Below, piece after piece: positions 8,996-18,932 of a stretch of DNA of 22,525 nt. Numbering within the stretch: position 1 is the stretch's first letter; each line of letters starts with the position of its first letter. Both the position numbers and the translations under genes were made by a program. The notes beneath the pieces are model-generated. The model did no database searches and was not told the origin of the DNA. It worked only from the letters and a program-made list of their open reading frames with translations. Origin of the DNA: Cylindrodendrum hubeiense (taxonomy: Eukaryota; Ascomycota; Sordariomycetes; Hypocreales; Nectriaceae); NCBI GenBank assembly GCA_014621425.1, contig JAANBB010000566.1, forward strand, positions 1 through 22,525, read 5' to 3'.

Positions 8996-10536
8996 TCCAA
9001 CTCACAGAGCCTCTCTACACCTTATGCACACTCTCACCATCATATCCACACGCCCCCATCGCCCCATCTTCCCAGGCTTCCCTTGCCTCGCTGACTTGGC
9101 CCCGCCATAGACCGTAGCGGAGTAATTGGCAAGGAGAGAGGCTGGATGAGAGCAACTTGAATGGTATTGGCCCGGGACTGAGATCAGTTGGTGGCTCATG
9201 TCTGTACGAGAAGTTGAAACATTAGCCAGGTCCTCGTTCAGGAGGAGGGAGTTTGCGGCATTGGTATCCGCAAATTTGTTCTGCAGGAATAAACGCTGCG
9301 GAATGTGTTCTTCTGTAGTGACATTCTAAGACTCAAAGTTTCTGCATGCTTGTTGCTTGCTCACTCGGGACGGTGGATTGTTGAACGGAAAGCTGCATCA
9401 GGGCCGAGATAGCACCATTGGAGACGATGACGAGGCCTGAAGCTTCGTACTTGCATATTGAGAGGCATATTGACATTCGAAAAAAAGAATCACAGGCTCA
9501 TTGGGAATGTAACCTGTCGACACGGCACTGGAGAGCTGAGAATATCATCCTCAAGTACAAGAGGGAGTATTCACATCCACAAGGCCGCGGTCCATCAACA
9601 AGTGTGTACATAGTACGTAACAATGATAAAGACAACAGAACTGTGCGGATTCTGTGGCAAGATCGGCAGCACGGTCCACAAACCAGAAATAGAAGTAATG
9701 CCTGATAATCTGTACAGGTAAGTTGGATGCATGTGCGCATCGCACCCACGCACCCACGTACCAATGTGCAATGCACATGGAGCTAAGCCACGGCCGGGGG
9801 CCAACCAACACGGCATCCGACCTCGGATTACGGGGCCACGGATCACTGAACACGGAGCAAGGATTAAATACGGCGGCGGGCATGGCAAACCATCTTTCTT
9901 TCATAGCCGACAGTTGGGCTGTTGCGTCACGGCGGAGCCGGGGAGTGATTCTATTGCGGAACCTCAACCCGCAGCACTGCTGATACGAATGGCCAACATG
10001 TCAACGGCTGGGCACCTCGGTTAGTTTTGTCTCTTAGCTGAAATAAACGGCATTGGCTCCTCCGTAATAGCTCGAATTGGAAAAGCTGCCGCGTGACCTA
10101 AGAACTGGCCGTGGCCAACAAGACGCTTCGGTGTACATGGATCATCCACGGCAGGCTGGCTGTGTTTGTGGTAGTGGACAGTTGTCATGCCCCCATACTT
10201 CGTATATAACTAACAACGCACACGGAACAAGCCAAAAAACCGCCACCCCCGGGGATACGGAGCAACGGGGATCGCACAGCTTACCGGCCAACAGTGAACA
10301 CCGACCTTCGGTTTGTTTTGTTGGTGCTGTTGGTAACCCTGGGCGATATTTCTGCACAGGGCGGGCTCATGAAACCGAAAAGCCCCAAACAACCACCTAA
10401 TAGGACCAGGAATAAGCAATCACATCTCTTCGTTTTACTTGTGTCATTAATGATTGTTTACCGTCCGTAGTTTATTACCACCTGGAATGGGCCGATTGAT
10501 GAGTGGGTGCCTGCTGACAATTCGTTTACAGTTTGG

Positions 10537-10576
10537 ACTGACGCGCGTCACCACAATGAAACTGACACGCGTGGCC
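10537..10576. promoter_or_regulatory. Two related CGCGT-centred sites
   Basis: ACTGACGCGCGTCACC (10537-10552) and ACTGACACGCGTGGCC (10561-10576) match at 13 of 16 positions, start 24 bp apart. The first contains the perfect 12-bp palindrome TGACGCGCGTCA, made of two TGACG bZIP-type half-sites. The second contains ACGCGT, the core recognised by MBF-type factors in yeasts. They lie about 310 bp beyond the 3' end of the rhodopsin-like gene, so a target gene is unclear. Confidence 0.4.
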
Positions 10577-10866
10577 AGCGACAGATGGATCAAGGCGGAT
10601 ATGATTTGTAGCCAGAGAATAAACTAAATTCAGAGTGTAATTAAGCGCAAAAATGATGCATACACCGTATTTGAAGCATGAAATGTGTCATCGAATCCGG
10701 ACGTCACACGTCGCGAGATAGATCTTACAGACTCTGATGTTCGTTATATTGAGCATTGCCATTGTCACGCACCATCGCGACTATTTAGGTGCCTCACCTT
10801 GGAATTTCACTATCAATTAGATCATATCTTTTAACATAAATGTCAAAGTAAATACCCTTACATTTG

Positions 10867-10881
10867 TTCATTATTAATGAA
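10867..10881 (-). repeat. AT-rich perfect palindrome after the rhodopsin-like stop
   Basis: TTCATTA and TAATGAA flank a single T, six bases beyond the TAG stop (10890-10888). It would lie in the 3' UTR. It may form a weak hairpin or be a chance AT-rich palindrome. Confidence 0.35.
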
Positions 10882-10887
10882 TAGAGC

Positions 10888-12164
10888 CTACTGCCTCAGT
10901 ATGCTCTCCGTACTCCTATTATTTGGCCCCAAGCCCTTACTATCCATGCTTATTTTGTTGTCTCCCACATGTAAATTATCTGCAGAGCTATTCTCGGCCA
11001 TCTCTTGGTGATTCTCACCCTGACTCCCACCCTCTACGTTGTGTAGTTGAGAAGTGTGAGAAGGCCCCGCCACTCTGCGAGTCATCGATGAAGCCCCGTT
11101 CTGAAATTCTGAGGACCTATCCCAAGACAACCCAAGCTTGGCTGTGAGCCTTGGAAAGTACCGGTTGATGAAGGGCTTCATTCTGATGAAATTGGCGCAG
11201 AGGATGCCCAAGTTTAGCTCTAATGTTGACCATAGGGTTGACTTTGCTAACGCATAGGAGAAGTCGGCGCTGTTGAAGAGCATCGCAACATAAGGAGCGC
11301 GAGCGATGGATGAAAGCAGGACCCTTTGACGAGATATTAGCCAGGTTACAAATTGACAATTCACGCCATGCATTCGGCTAACGCAGGAGTAGCACATACG
11401 CAGATCCGAGGGTCAAAATACAGCCTGCAACCATCTTCTTCCGGAATGGCATCTGCAGTTTCCAAAGGGTGGGGAGAGGTAAGATGATGATGGCGATATC
11501 CGTCGATATATTGAGTATCACATGGGCAACGGCGCCATTGCTTATGCAAGTGGTGCCGTCAGTTGCAAGGGGGTTGCAAGGGCCAGCCAGCAGACCTATA
11601 AATACGATTGAGTAGATACCAACTGTGGCAGCGATAGCATACGTCGAGATACGAAACCATCGAGACGGGCTGATGCGATATAGAACGCTGAGTATGGCTA
11701 GCTTGGTCATTGCTGGGCAAACAACATAACTCCCCAGGATCGGTATTATATGCTGCCATGGACATATTAACAGGGGGAATGGCCGGCTGTCTTCAATGGA
11801 GGGCAACTCACCTTCTTGAATTCTAATAGCTCTGCAGGTGTAAAATCCTCGACGTGCTCAGCCCACCCATATTTAATACACAGGATCATTCCTAGGAAGT
11901 GGGCTAACGCTGCACCCCAGGCCAGTGTGATAAGAACTGACAACGTTGTAAGCCAAGTATGTAGTAGACTCTGGGGTTGAAAGGTAACCCACCAATGTCG
12001 ATTTCCAATTTCTTAACAATAGCAACGCTGGTCACATATCGAATCACCAAAGATGCTGTAGCCAACGTGAAGGTGATGCCGAACACAATAACACTCGCTA
12101 CCTGGCCTGAGGCCTCAGGGCCGAAATTGGATCGTCCAGAGACTCGAGGCGCCACGTCGTCCAT
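10888..12164 (-). CDS. Fungal rhodopsin-domain (PTH11-like) membrane protein
   Basis: Exons 12164-11993, 11936-11812, 11752-11400 and 11323-10888 give 361 residues. Introns begin GTGGGT, GTGAGT, GTATGT and end CAG, CAG, AAG; all junctions keep frame. Seven membrane segments can be placed at about 21-44, 57-78, 100-124, 136-157, 172-196, 204-224 and 240-262, with a cytosolic tail of about 100 polar residues. Family blocks are visible: TKLAILSVLYRI in helix 3, a Cys pair in the loop CNPLATDGTTC before helix 5, NISTDIAIIILPLPTLWKLQ in helix 5, and STLWSTLELNLGILCANF in helix 7. This is the large ascomycete family of orphan seven-helix proteins, some of which (PTH11) sense surfaces; ligand unknown. 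The Cys loop is shorter than usual and lacks the common Trp. Codons are noticeably A/T-ending compared with the kinase gene to the right. A stem-loop sits just upstream of the start. Isolated, with long spacers on both sides. Confidence 0.85.
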
Positions 12165-14059
12165 GGTACCGGCAGTTTACCCACTGCCGTGTTATGATCT
12201 TGGTGTTCTCGGGCCGTCGTTTTTTGGACAATGATGGGACAGAGAGAGTCCAAGCCTTGACGGTTTGATGGAATATGAAGAGGACAACGAAGGCGCAACA
12301 GACAGGCCGAGAGGAGAAAGGTGGAAATGCCCATGTTTGTGAGACTGGATCTTGAGTCCGGAGCCGTGAGAGGAATTAACTTGAAGCCATTAAAGACCTA
12401 TCCTGAATAGATCCTAGTCGCTTTTTGACCTTCACCTATTGAAGGTCTAGAACCCGGTTGGGAACTCTGAGGAATGATACTCGAAGTATGTCTCAGCCAC
12501 ACCTGACCGGCTGACTGACACCCTGTCTTGCTGTTCTTCCGACTCCATCAGATCATGACTTATTTGTGTGCTTTATCTCTGGTAAAAAGCCTCACGTTAT
12601 ATTCACTCGCCATTGATGCTAATTTCGGAATAGTCAACCTTTTAAATTGCACACCAAAATGCACATATGGAACCCAGCGTGAGTATTTTAACCAGCTGTC
12701 GCCAATTTCCTCGCATAAAATAGCATTTCTTGGCAATCGATGGCCACCCTGGGCATGGGAGCCAGATTTATAACCTGCTTAACTACGAATTGCAGCCCAC
12801 AATGATTAAATATATGCACTTGCAACATTTTTAATAGAGCCCGGGTGCTTGTATTCTTGGCAAATGATGAAAAGAAAGAAATGGTGATACCCCCTGATAT
12901 TTAGTGAGTATACGTTTGTATTGATACAGTTTCGGGCAAACAGAGTCCCTAGAAAGAATATATGATAGAAAACCGCTGCTTTATGTTGACCGACATGACT
13001 AAAAGGGAAGAACAACAAATGATACCGCTAATAACAATGCACACATTCAATCCCTGAGGCCCGCACCAGTAAGAGGAAAGCAGTGATAAAAAGTCCTTCC
13101 TCGGGAAAGGTTTATCTAGATACGCGGTTCTCACAACCAGTCAGCTTCCTCATCTTGTGTCGTTCTCTCATGTCTCATTTTCCCTGCAGGACCCTGCTCA
13201 TGCTCATGTTAGGAAAGAGATCGTGCCGATCTTCAGCATCGCTACCGTTATCACTACATCCTTTGCGGGGCGACCAGGTAGGGGCGCTCTTGAAACATTA
13301 CGGTGGGGGACGTTTCGTGGAGAATTTGTTGAAATCAATCGCGAGTCTCGAGGCGGTGCTTTTACGTGTTGGCGACGGAGACCGATTGGCTCTCGGTACG
13401 CATCGTTCGATATCTTGGCTAGGGTTGTTACGCGAAGGATCTTATACCACCCTGTTCTCCACCGGGGTAATAACTAGAGTTATGATCCTTGTAACTACTA
13501 CTACGTACGTGCCGTACTGGTGGAGCGTACAATGTAACATGGATTCATATGCTGTCCAGAAAATCATACCTTGCCTTACGGTGTTCCGCTCCCGCGTCTC
13601 ACAATATATCCTGCATTGTGGAAATCTCCGATTGGCAAGGCTCTATGTAATATTGAAACGAGCCAGCACGTGCGCAAGTAGGTATACAGATTCTACGTAG
13701 TATATACTTACGAACGAGTGAACGAGATTCTATTTACCAGGAGGTTGGGGAGCAGGTTGCTACCGGGGTTCCCAGAAACCAAGACGCTTCATTGTGGCCG
13801 CCAACCCCCCAGTACAAGGGTTAAAGTAGATAGGACTGGGGAGACCATGATTAGTTTGATAGCCCCAGAGTAGCAATTGGCGGTCAAATCATGACAAGGA
13901 AGGCCTTGTTCTATAAGCGTATGCTCTACCGTCCATGGCAGACGTGGGGGTTGCCTAGCAGTATGTAAACTTCGAGGACCGCTATGTTGCTACGTATGCA
14001 CTTTCCCACTGGTCACAATACAGATCTCCTACAACCAAACACTCTCATAACCAACCAAC
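12165..14059. other. AT-rich spacer, rhodopsin-like promoter to kinase promoter
   Basis: The left edge holds the rhodopsin-like promoter (minus), the right edge the kinase promoter (plus). No gene is supported between them. Two weak candidates were examined: an ATG frame at 12555-12773 with a hydrophobic start and a possible 45-nt intron, and a 176-codon ATG frame at 13170-13700 without recognisable motifs. Composition is AT-rich from about 12520 to 13080. Confidence 0.5.
12170..12189 (-). promoter_or_regulatory. GC-rich stem-loop in the leader of the rhodopsin-like gene
   Basis: CGGCAGT and ACTGCCG form a perfect 7-bp stem around a 6-nt loop, ending five bases before the ATG at 12164. In mRNA this could slow scanning ribosomes. 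In DNA it is also an inverted CGG/CCG pair with 14 bases between, a layout that Zn2Cys6 dimers can bind. Either reading is inference. Confidence 0.5.
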
Positions 14060-15184
14060 ATGTCGGATTCCTTGATCAAGGGCCCCAAAGCTCCTCGCGG
14101 CTCCTTCGAGTCGGGCAAGGCACTACCCTTGACGCCCGAGGAAATCAGCGCCGAATGGCTGTCCGAAGCCCTGGATGTCTCCGTCACGGACTTTAAGCTG
14201 GCCTCGGTCATCCATGGAACATCGAGCAAGGTCTTCGTCGACCTGATTTTCGCCGATGGCGTCCAGACCGACACGCCGACTAGGCTGTGTGTCAAGGGCG
14301 GCTTCAACCCCGTCGTCCGGGACATGTTCCCGGAGATGTGGGGCACGTACCGGCGCGAGGCCGAGTTCTACTACTACATCGCGCCGTTGACCAACATGCT
14401 GCTGCCCAAAACGTGGTTCTGCGGCACGGATGTCGTTAACGGCCAGGGTCTGTTCATCATGTCGGACGTGGCCTCCCAGTGTTCGTTTGGCAACCCGCTG
14501 CAGCCATGGACGCCGGAGCGCGTGGCCGAGGGTCTCGCCCAGCTGGCCAGCTTACACGGCAAAACCTGGAACAGCAACGAGGCTGATTACCCGTGGCTCT
14601 TCGGCAAGGGTGGGGAGAAGCTGGCAAATCCGATGAGGACCATGATTCTGGCTCTGCTACGCCCGGAGCCCTGGACCGTCCGCTTCGCCGAGGACTGCCG
14701 GCCGCCTGTCGCGGAGCCGATGCTGGACCGCGAGAGGATGCTGCGCGCATACGAGGCGCTGTGGAAGCACAGTGACGAGGAAAAGCGATTCCACTCCATT
14801 ATCCACGGCGATAATCACGTGGGAAACACACTGATCACGAACGAGGGCACACCTGGGTTCATCGACTGGCAGTGCCTCCAATACGGGTCAGCCATCCACG
14901 ACCTGGTCTACTTCCTCACCGGAGCTTTGACTATTGAGGATCGTCGCCAGCACGAGGTTTCGCTCATAGAGGGCTATCTGGAGGCGCTTCATGCCGAGGG
15001 CGGTCCGAAACTGACCAAGGACGACGTCTGGGACGACTACCGCCGACACACTCTGCATGGGTTCCTGTGGGCCATGACGCCCCTGAAGATGCAGCCAGAG
15101 GACATTGTGTTTGCCATCACTGAGCGGTACTCGGCTGCCATTATGGACCACAAGACCCTAGATCTTCTCGAGGGCAAGGAATAG
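14060..15184 (+). CDS. APH/CHK-like small-molecule kinase
   Basis: Intronless, 374 residues, good start context (CCAACATGTC). It has the protein-kinase-like fold signatures of the aminoglycoside phosphotransferase / CHK (ecdysteroid-kinase-like) group: a nucleotide-binding Lys in LCVKGG (Lys79), a helix-C acidic residue in REAEFYYY (Glu100 or Glu102), the catalytic loop IHGDNHVGN (248-256, Asp251 and Asn256) and the metal-binding Asp in FIDWQ (Asp269). Length fits a full single-domain enzyme and no key residue is missing, so it is probably active. It should phosphorylate a hydroxyl group of a small molecule; fungal members are mostly of unknown substrate, and drug resistance should not be assumed. 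Third codon positions are strongly G/C, unlike the AT-rich DNA upstream and the rhodopsin-like gene, suggesting good expression. It converges on sin1 with a 660-bp spacer. No neighbouring biosynthetic gene hints at the substrate. The frame's TAG stop follows at 15182-15184. Confidence 0.85.
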   Translation: MSDSLIKGPKAPRGSFESGKALPLTPEEISAEWLSEALDVSVTDFKLASVIHGTSSKVFVDLIFADGVQTDTPTRLCVKGGFNPVVRDMFPEMWGTYRREAEFYYYIAPLTNMLLPKTWFCGTDVVNGQGLFIMSDVASQCSFGNPLQPWTPERVAEGLAQLASLHGKTWNSNEADYPWLFGKGGEKLANPMRTMILALLRPEPWTVRFAEDCRPPVAEPMLDRERMLRAYEALWKHSDEEKRFHSIIHGDNHVGNTLITNEGTPGFIDWQCLQYGSAIHDLVYFLTGALTIEDRRQHEVSLIEGYLEALHAEGGPKLTKDDVWDDYRRHTLHGFLWAMTPLKMQPEDIVFAITERYSAAIMDHKTLDLLEGKE

Positions 15185-15845
15185 ATTATAGGTCCCTGTG
15201 TTGTGCACATATCGGTCTAGCCTGCTTTGTTTATGGAGATATCACAGAGAGAGCGAGTCTGTTTGGCGAAAGGCACCTACGCCCTGGTTGAGTGAGCGTC
15301 GGCTATCACGACGCAGTACAACATGACTAGTTCAACATGTGTAATAATACAGATAGTCTCAACTGCTTTCTCTGCTCAAATCCGGATTGCAGCCGGGCAA
15401 ATCTCCCGGACCAACCATCTATTTAATGGAGAAGCACATTGCCGCAATTTGACTACGCGCCCGAGCATTGGCGTCAGCCCTGAGCTTTCCCCTGGCTGCG
15501 TTCACCTTCACTTCATTCTCTTACAAGACACACCAGCTCGCTACATGGCCATCTCCATTCACTTGGAAATGAATCCTCGCAGTCTCTTTACCAAGGCACC
15601 CGAAATCGAGATGCTCAAAGTTAACTGAGACTTATTCTTTAGCTTGCCTAGTCTTGGTTCAACATGTCTGAGACTACCCTGTCAAAGCTGAGACACATAT
15701 GTCCACATAGACAGAGCCGTGTCACTGCCCAAAGCAAATACGACAGACAGACACATGCATGTAATATCGCTTGCTTGGACAATCTCAACCTTCCACCCGG
15801 ACTCTGGATATCGTCTCAAGTCACCGCACGATTCAAACCGCCACT
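15185..15845. other. Spacer between convergent kinase and sin1 genes
   Basis: Contains the two 3' ends. An 11-bp direct repeat, GTTCAACATGT, occurs at 15330-15340 and 15657-15667 without other signs of an insertion. No gene, structured RNA or promoter is supported. Confidence 0.5.
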
Positions 15846-18476
15846 TCAAACCTCCCGGTACGGTGAGATGCCTTTCTTTAGCTCTTCCACAATTTCGGCC
15901 GCCTCATGCGCGCTTCGAGCCTCAAAATCGTAACGTTTGCTCTCTGTCGCCTTGTACACAACGAGCTATTTGTTGACCCCATGTTAGAATCGCACGTCCC
16001 AGAAGGAGAAATAAAAAGAAGCACTAACCTTGACGTTTGAAGGGTGTTTTCGGGGCACCTTGCACCCAACCACGTTGCTGAAATGTACCGTCGTCGTTTT
16101 CCCTGAGCCATCGTGCAACGCCTTGCCACCTGACGCGGGCATGATGTGGATGTACTCGCCGTCGATGACAATGATGCGCTCGCTCATTCCTACAATGCGC
16201 ATTGGCTGCTTGCGCCAGACTGTGTACTTCTTGTAGCTAGCATTGCTGAGCTCCTCCTGCTTTAGCGCTTCGCGCGCCAACGGGTGGCTTCCTACCACAG
16301 GCATGTGTGACTTCTTGCTCCGTTTCTGCATCGACGAGTCTGTCAGTGGTAGCATCTTGGGCGACGAGTTACCCGGAGATCCGGTAATGGTTAGGGGGCC
16401 GTCGGTTGCGAACCGTCGACGGTACAGCTCTAGGTCGCTGACATTGCCGATGGACGATACCGGCCGGTCAATCATCACCACTGCCCCGGAGCCGGGTAGT
16501 TTGAGGACATGGTTCGCCTTGTCGAGCTGTCTCTTCCGGCACACCATGTCCAGGACCTCGGCGAGGTAAGTATCGGTGGTAACGTCCAGCGTCACCATCT
16601 GGCCAGGGGCAATGTCCGATGACATGATGTGAATACGGAGCAGCTTCTGCTGCCCTCGTGAAGTGTTTGGCGTTGCCACTCGAGCCTGTGGCATATCTGC
16701 CGGTGCCGCGTTCGATCGATACGTAGTCGTGACGATTGGGTTCTGACGAGGCCGCTGGGCTAAGAAGGAATTGAATGGGCCAGGGGTGTTCTTAGGAGTG
16801 GCATCCTCATCCACTCGCGGTAGCTCTGGTACGGGTTCTTGTGTCACAGGCTCCTCCTCGTCCTCTTGGGGCGTGAGTGCCGTATTCTCATCGAACTCGT
16901 CCTCCGACGCCGCTGCCAAGGCGAAGTCGTCATATGCCGTCGAGTTGGACCGCATACGGCCACCTCCTCTCATACTGGCATTGTTGACCGTGGTAAATGA
17001 AGTCAAAGGCTTGGTCCGCTCGAATGGAGGAAAGTCATCGTCCACCTCGCCACCCTCTTCTACCATTCGCAAGGTCCACCAGTTTATGTTGAGCTTTTTG
17101 GCCGGCAGAGGAGGGTCCATCTTTTCCTCATTATATCGATACAAGCTGAGTCCAATTAGATCTGCCACTGTCACAACCCGCTCGGCGCCCTGGCCATCGT
17201 GGACACGGGGCCGGATAAGCACCTGGAACGGTTTGCTCGGCGTTTTGGAGAAGGGCGCGTAAATACGCACGCCGATGGAGCCTTGGGTTCCCTGTCCACT
17301 GAAGTGCGCAAACTTCTGGAACGGAATGTTGGCTTTGTGCGCCTTGGCCTTCAGCGCGGCCGACAGCAAGCTCGTGGGCTGAGCAACGCTGAGAGGCCTC
17401 AGCATGCTCATGGGTCGAGGAGGTGGCAGAGCCCCCATGAGGATAGGATGTGTTGGCGGCCGGGATTTGCGGACTGTGGATTGTCGAACAAAGTTCTTTG
17501 GCGGAGTTCCAACTACTTGGCGGGTGGGAGAGGCGTTGATATTGATGGGGTTTTCCACGCCGTCGAGAATTGAGGCCGAATCGATGCTTTCGACAACGTA
17601 ATCGTCAGACATGTCTGTCCCGTCCGAGTCTTCCTCTTCCTCGGGGAGCGGATTTGTATCCGCCCGCTGGACTCCTGGTGTAGGCTCTTCCAAGATGCGT
17701 GCCTGTAGCTTGGCGAACCTCGCAGCTGCCCTGGCGGCGTCTCGATGCCTCTGGTAGGTGGGGATATCGAGCTCGTTCTCAGATGATATCTCACTGCTGG
17801 TGACCGTGTCGCGCCGGGGTCTCTCCTTGACAGTCTCGAGCGCTGATTGGGAGCCACGTCGTGGAGCCCTTGGCGAGGTGGTGCCTGCTTGCCTGAAGCC
17901 GGTGTTCTGGAGGGGAGAAGAGCCAGCGCGATGCCTCACGGGCATCTTGGCAAATTTTATCTGCTGGGCTGCTCGCTGGTCCGCGTCGTCGTCGCTGTCG
18001 TCGCTCAGATCACTGCTGTCGTCGTCCTCCATCTGCTCGCGGCGCCTGCGCCGCTTGGTAGCCATGCCGGGCCCCATGGTGTCGGAGCCTCCTGCGGTGA
18101 GCATGCCGCCATCCTCGTCTCCATCCTCGAGGGTCAGGCCAGCCTGGCGGGGGGCTTGGAAGTATTCGGAGGCGATGGCGGTCGGGATCGGGGGCGAATG
18201 GGTGCGTTTGATATGGGACGAGTTGGGGCGCCAGCCGGCGGCTTTGAAGGGGGCCGAGTTTAGGAAGCTGTCGTTGACGGTGAGCAGGCGCTCGCCCACG
18301 CCGTCGGCGATCTCATTGAGGTAGCTCGATCGAAGTTGGTAGGAAACGAGTCTGTGGAGGAAGAATATGTGAGCAAGATGGCCAAGTTGGGAGTTTGGGA
18401 CCGGCACTCATGATGTCGGGCGAAGACAGGAACCAGAGGGGGCCAGGACGTACTCTTCCAGCTGGATAACGGACAT
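15846..18476 (-). CDS. sin1: Sin1/Avo1, TORC2 subunit
   Basis: Exons 18476-18454, 18351-16029 and 15965-15846 give 821 residues. Exon 1 is only 23 nt (MSVIQLE) and splices to LVSYQLRSSYLNEI, reproducing the conserved Sin1 N-terminus; introns are GTACGT to CAG (102 nt) and GTTAGT to TAG. Domain order is typical: a disordered acidic and Ser-rich region (about 80-340); the CRIM domain (about 349-462, with KKLNINWWTLRMVE), which recruits substrate kinases to TORC2; a Ras-binding-like domain (about 577-657); and a C-terminal PH domain (about 712-818) that binds membrane phosphoinositides. The last exon (LVVYKATESKRYDFEA...) completes the PH domain. As part of TORC2 at the plasma membrane it directs phosphorylation of AGC kinases controlling actin, membrane stress and growth (family knowledge). 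It shares a divergent promoter with the PRCC gene. Length and domain content are normal; I see no defect. Confidence 0.93.
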
Positions 18477-18813
18477 GACGGCGACGGACTTGACGCGAAG
18501 AGAGTCGCGTGGCCAGGTGTATCAGTATTCAGGACGGAATCGGGCATCTACATTGCTGGGTTTGCTGGCTATAATGGATATGCTGGATTCGCAGGTGGTG
18601 ACGTGTGCGACGCAGAGGTGGCGGAGGATCCAAGGGCACATGTTGGTCGCGACAGGGTACACGCTTTAGTGGTTGGTCGTCGCTATCGTGGGGTCGGCGA
18701 GTGGGTGGCTCAGCCTCGTGGGGAGTTTGGTGGGCCGAGACTTGCCTGTGGCTGCAGTGGGGCACGAGCCAACGCAAGGCCGGAGTGGACCCACTGACTT
18801 GGATATTCAAGAT

Positions 18814-18833
18814 ACAAGACAAGACAAGACAAG
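18814..18833. repeat. (ACAAG)4 microsatellite
   Basis: Four perfect ACAAG units about 100 bp upstream of the PRCC start codon. Confidence 0.8.
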
Positions 18834-18878
18834 CCAACCTCCATCTTCCATCTTCCACCACCAATTTTACACCAACGC

Positions 18879-18927
18879 CCGTCGCCCGTCGCCCGTCGCC
18901 TATCACCCGCCACCCGCCGCCCGTCGC
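18879..18927 (+). repeat. 7-bp tandem repeat in the PRCC leader
   Basis: Seven contiguous heptamers: CCGTCGC three times, then CTATCAC, CCGCCAC, CCGCCGC and CCGTCGC. The array ends five bases before the ATG. It is C-rich and would leave an almost purine-poor leader next to the start codon. Confidence 0.8.
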
Positions 18928-18932
18928 ACACC

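Larger units (their letters stand above)
8827..10887. other. Long spacer between GPI-protein and rhodopsin-like genes
   Basis: The first 200 bases are the GPI-gene promoter. Beyond that I find no gene: open frames at 9418-9705, 9551-9967, 9731-10024 and 10077-10400 overlap one another on both strands and show no motif. Short palindromes occur at 9764-9778 (ATGTGCA and TGCACAT around one base) and 10444-10453. Two related CGCGT-containing sites lie at 10537-10576. From about 10430 the DNA becomes clearly AT-rich. Confidence 0.5.
18477..18932. promoter_or_regulatory. Bidirectional promoter of sin1 and the PRCC gene
   Basis: The 456-bp region separates two divergent start codons. It carries (ACAAG)4 at 18814-18833 and a degenerate 7-bp tandem repeat at 18879-18927 in the presumed leader of the PRCC gene. 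I see no TATA box, consistent with housekeeping expression. A long plus-strand frame through it (18605-19336) is a shadow of the PRCC gene in another frame. Confidence 0.6.

Noticed and set aside
9818..9829. TCCGACCTCGGA as a Zn2Cys6 binding site
   Set aside because: A single short everted CCG/CGG pair far from any start codon; expected by chance.
9418..10400. Degenerate transposon or small gene
   Set aside because: Several overlapping frames on both strands, none with transposase or other motifs, and no terminal repeats could be paired.
13083..13169. Longer start for the 13170-13700 frame
   Set aside because: The upstream start at 13083 is GTG, not expected for a nuclear fungal gene.
2761..15184. 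A biosynthetic or co-functional gene cluster in the middle of the window
   Set aside because: Transporter, zinc-finger protein, receptor-like protein and kinase could suggest one, but no core synthase is present and spacers and orientations show no shared control.
15330..15667. Element flanked by the direct repeat GTTCAACATGT
   Set aside because: No terminal inverted repeats, LTR-like ends or coding remnant inside; an isolated 11-bp repeat is weak evidence.
16771..17262. Plus-strand open frames across sin1 and PRCC
   Set aside because: They are shadows of long genuine genes; the minus-strand Sin1 domains and plus-strand PRCC domain explain the region.
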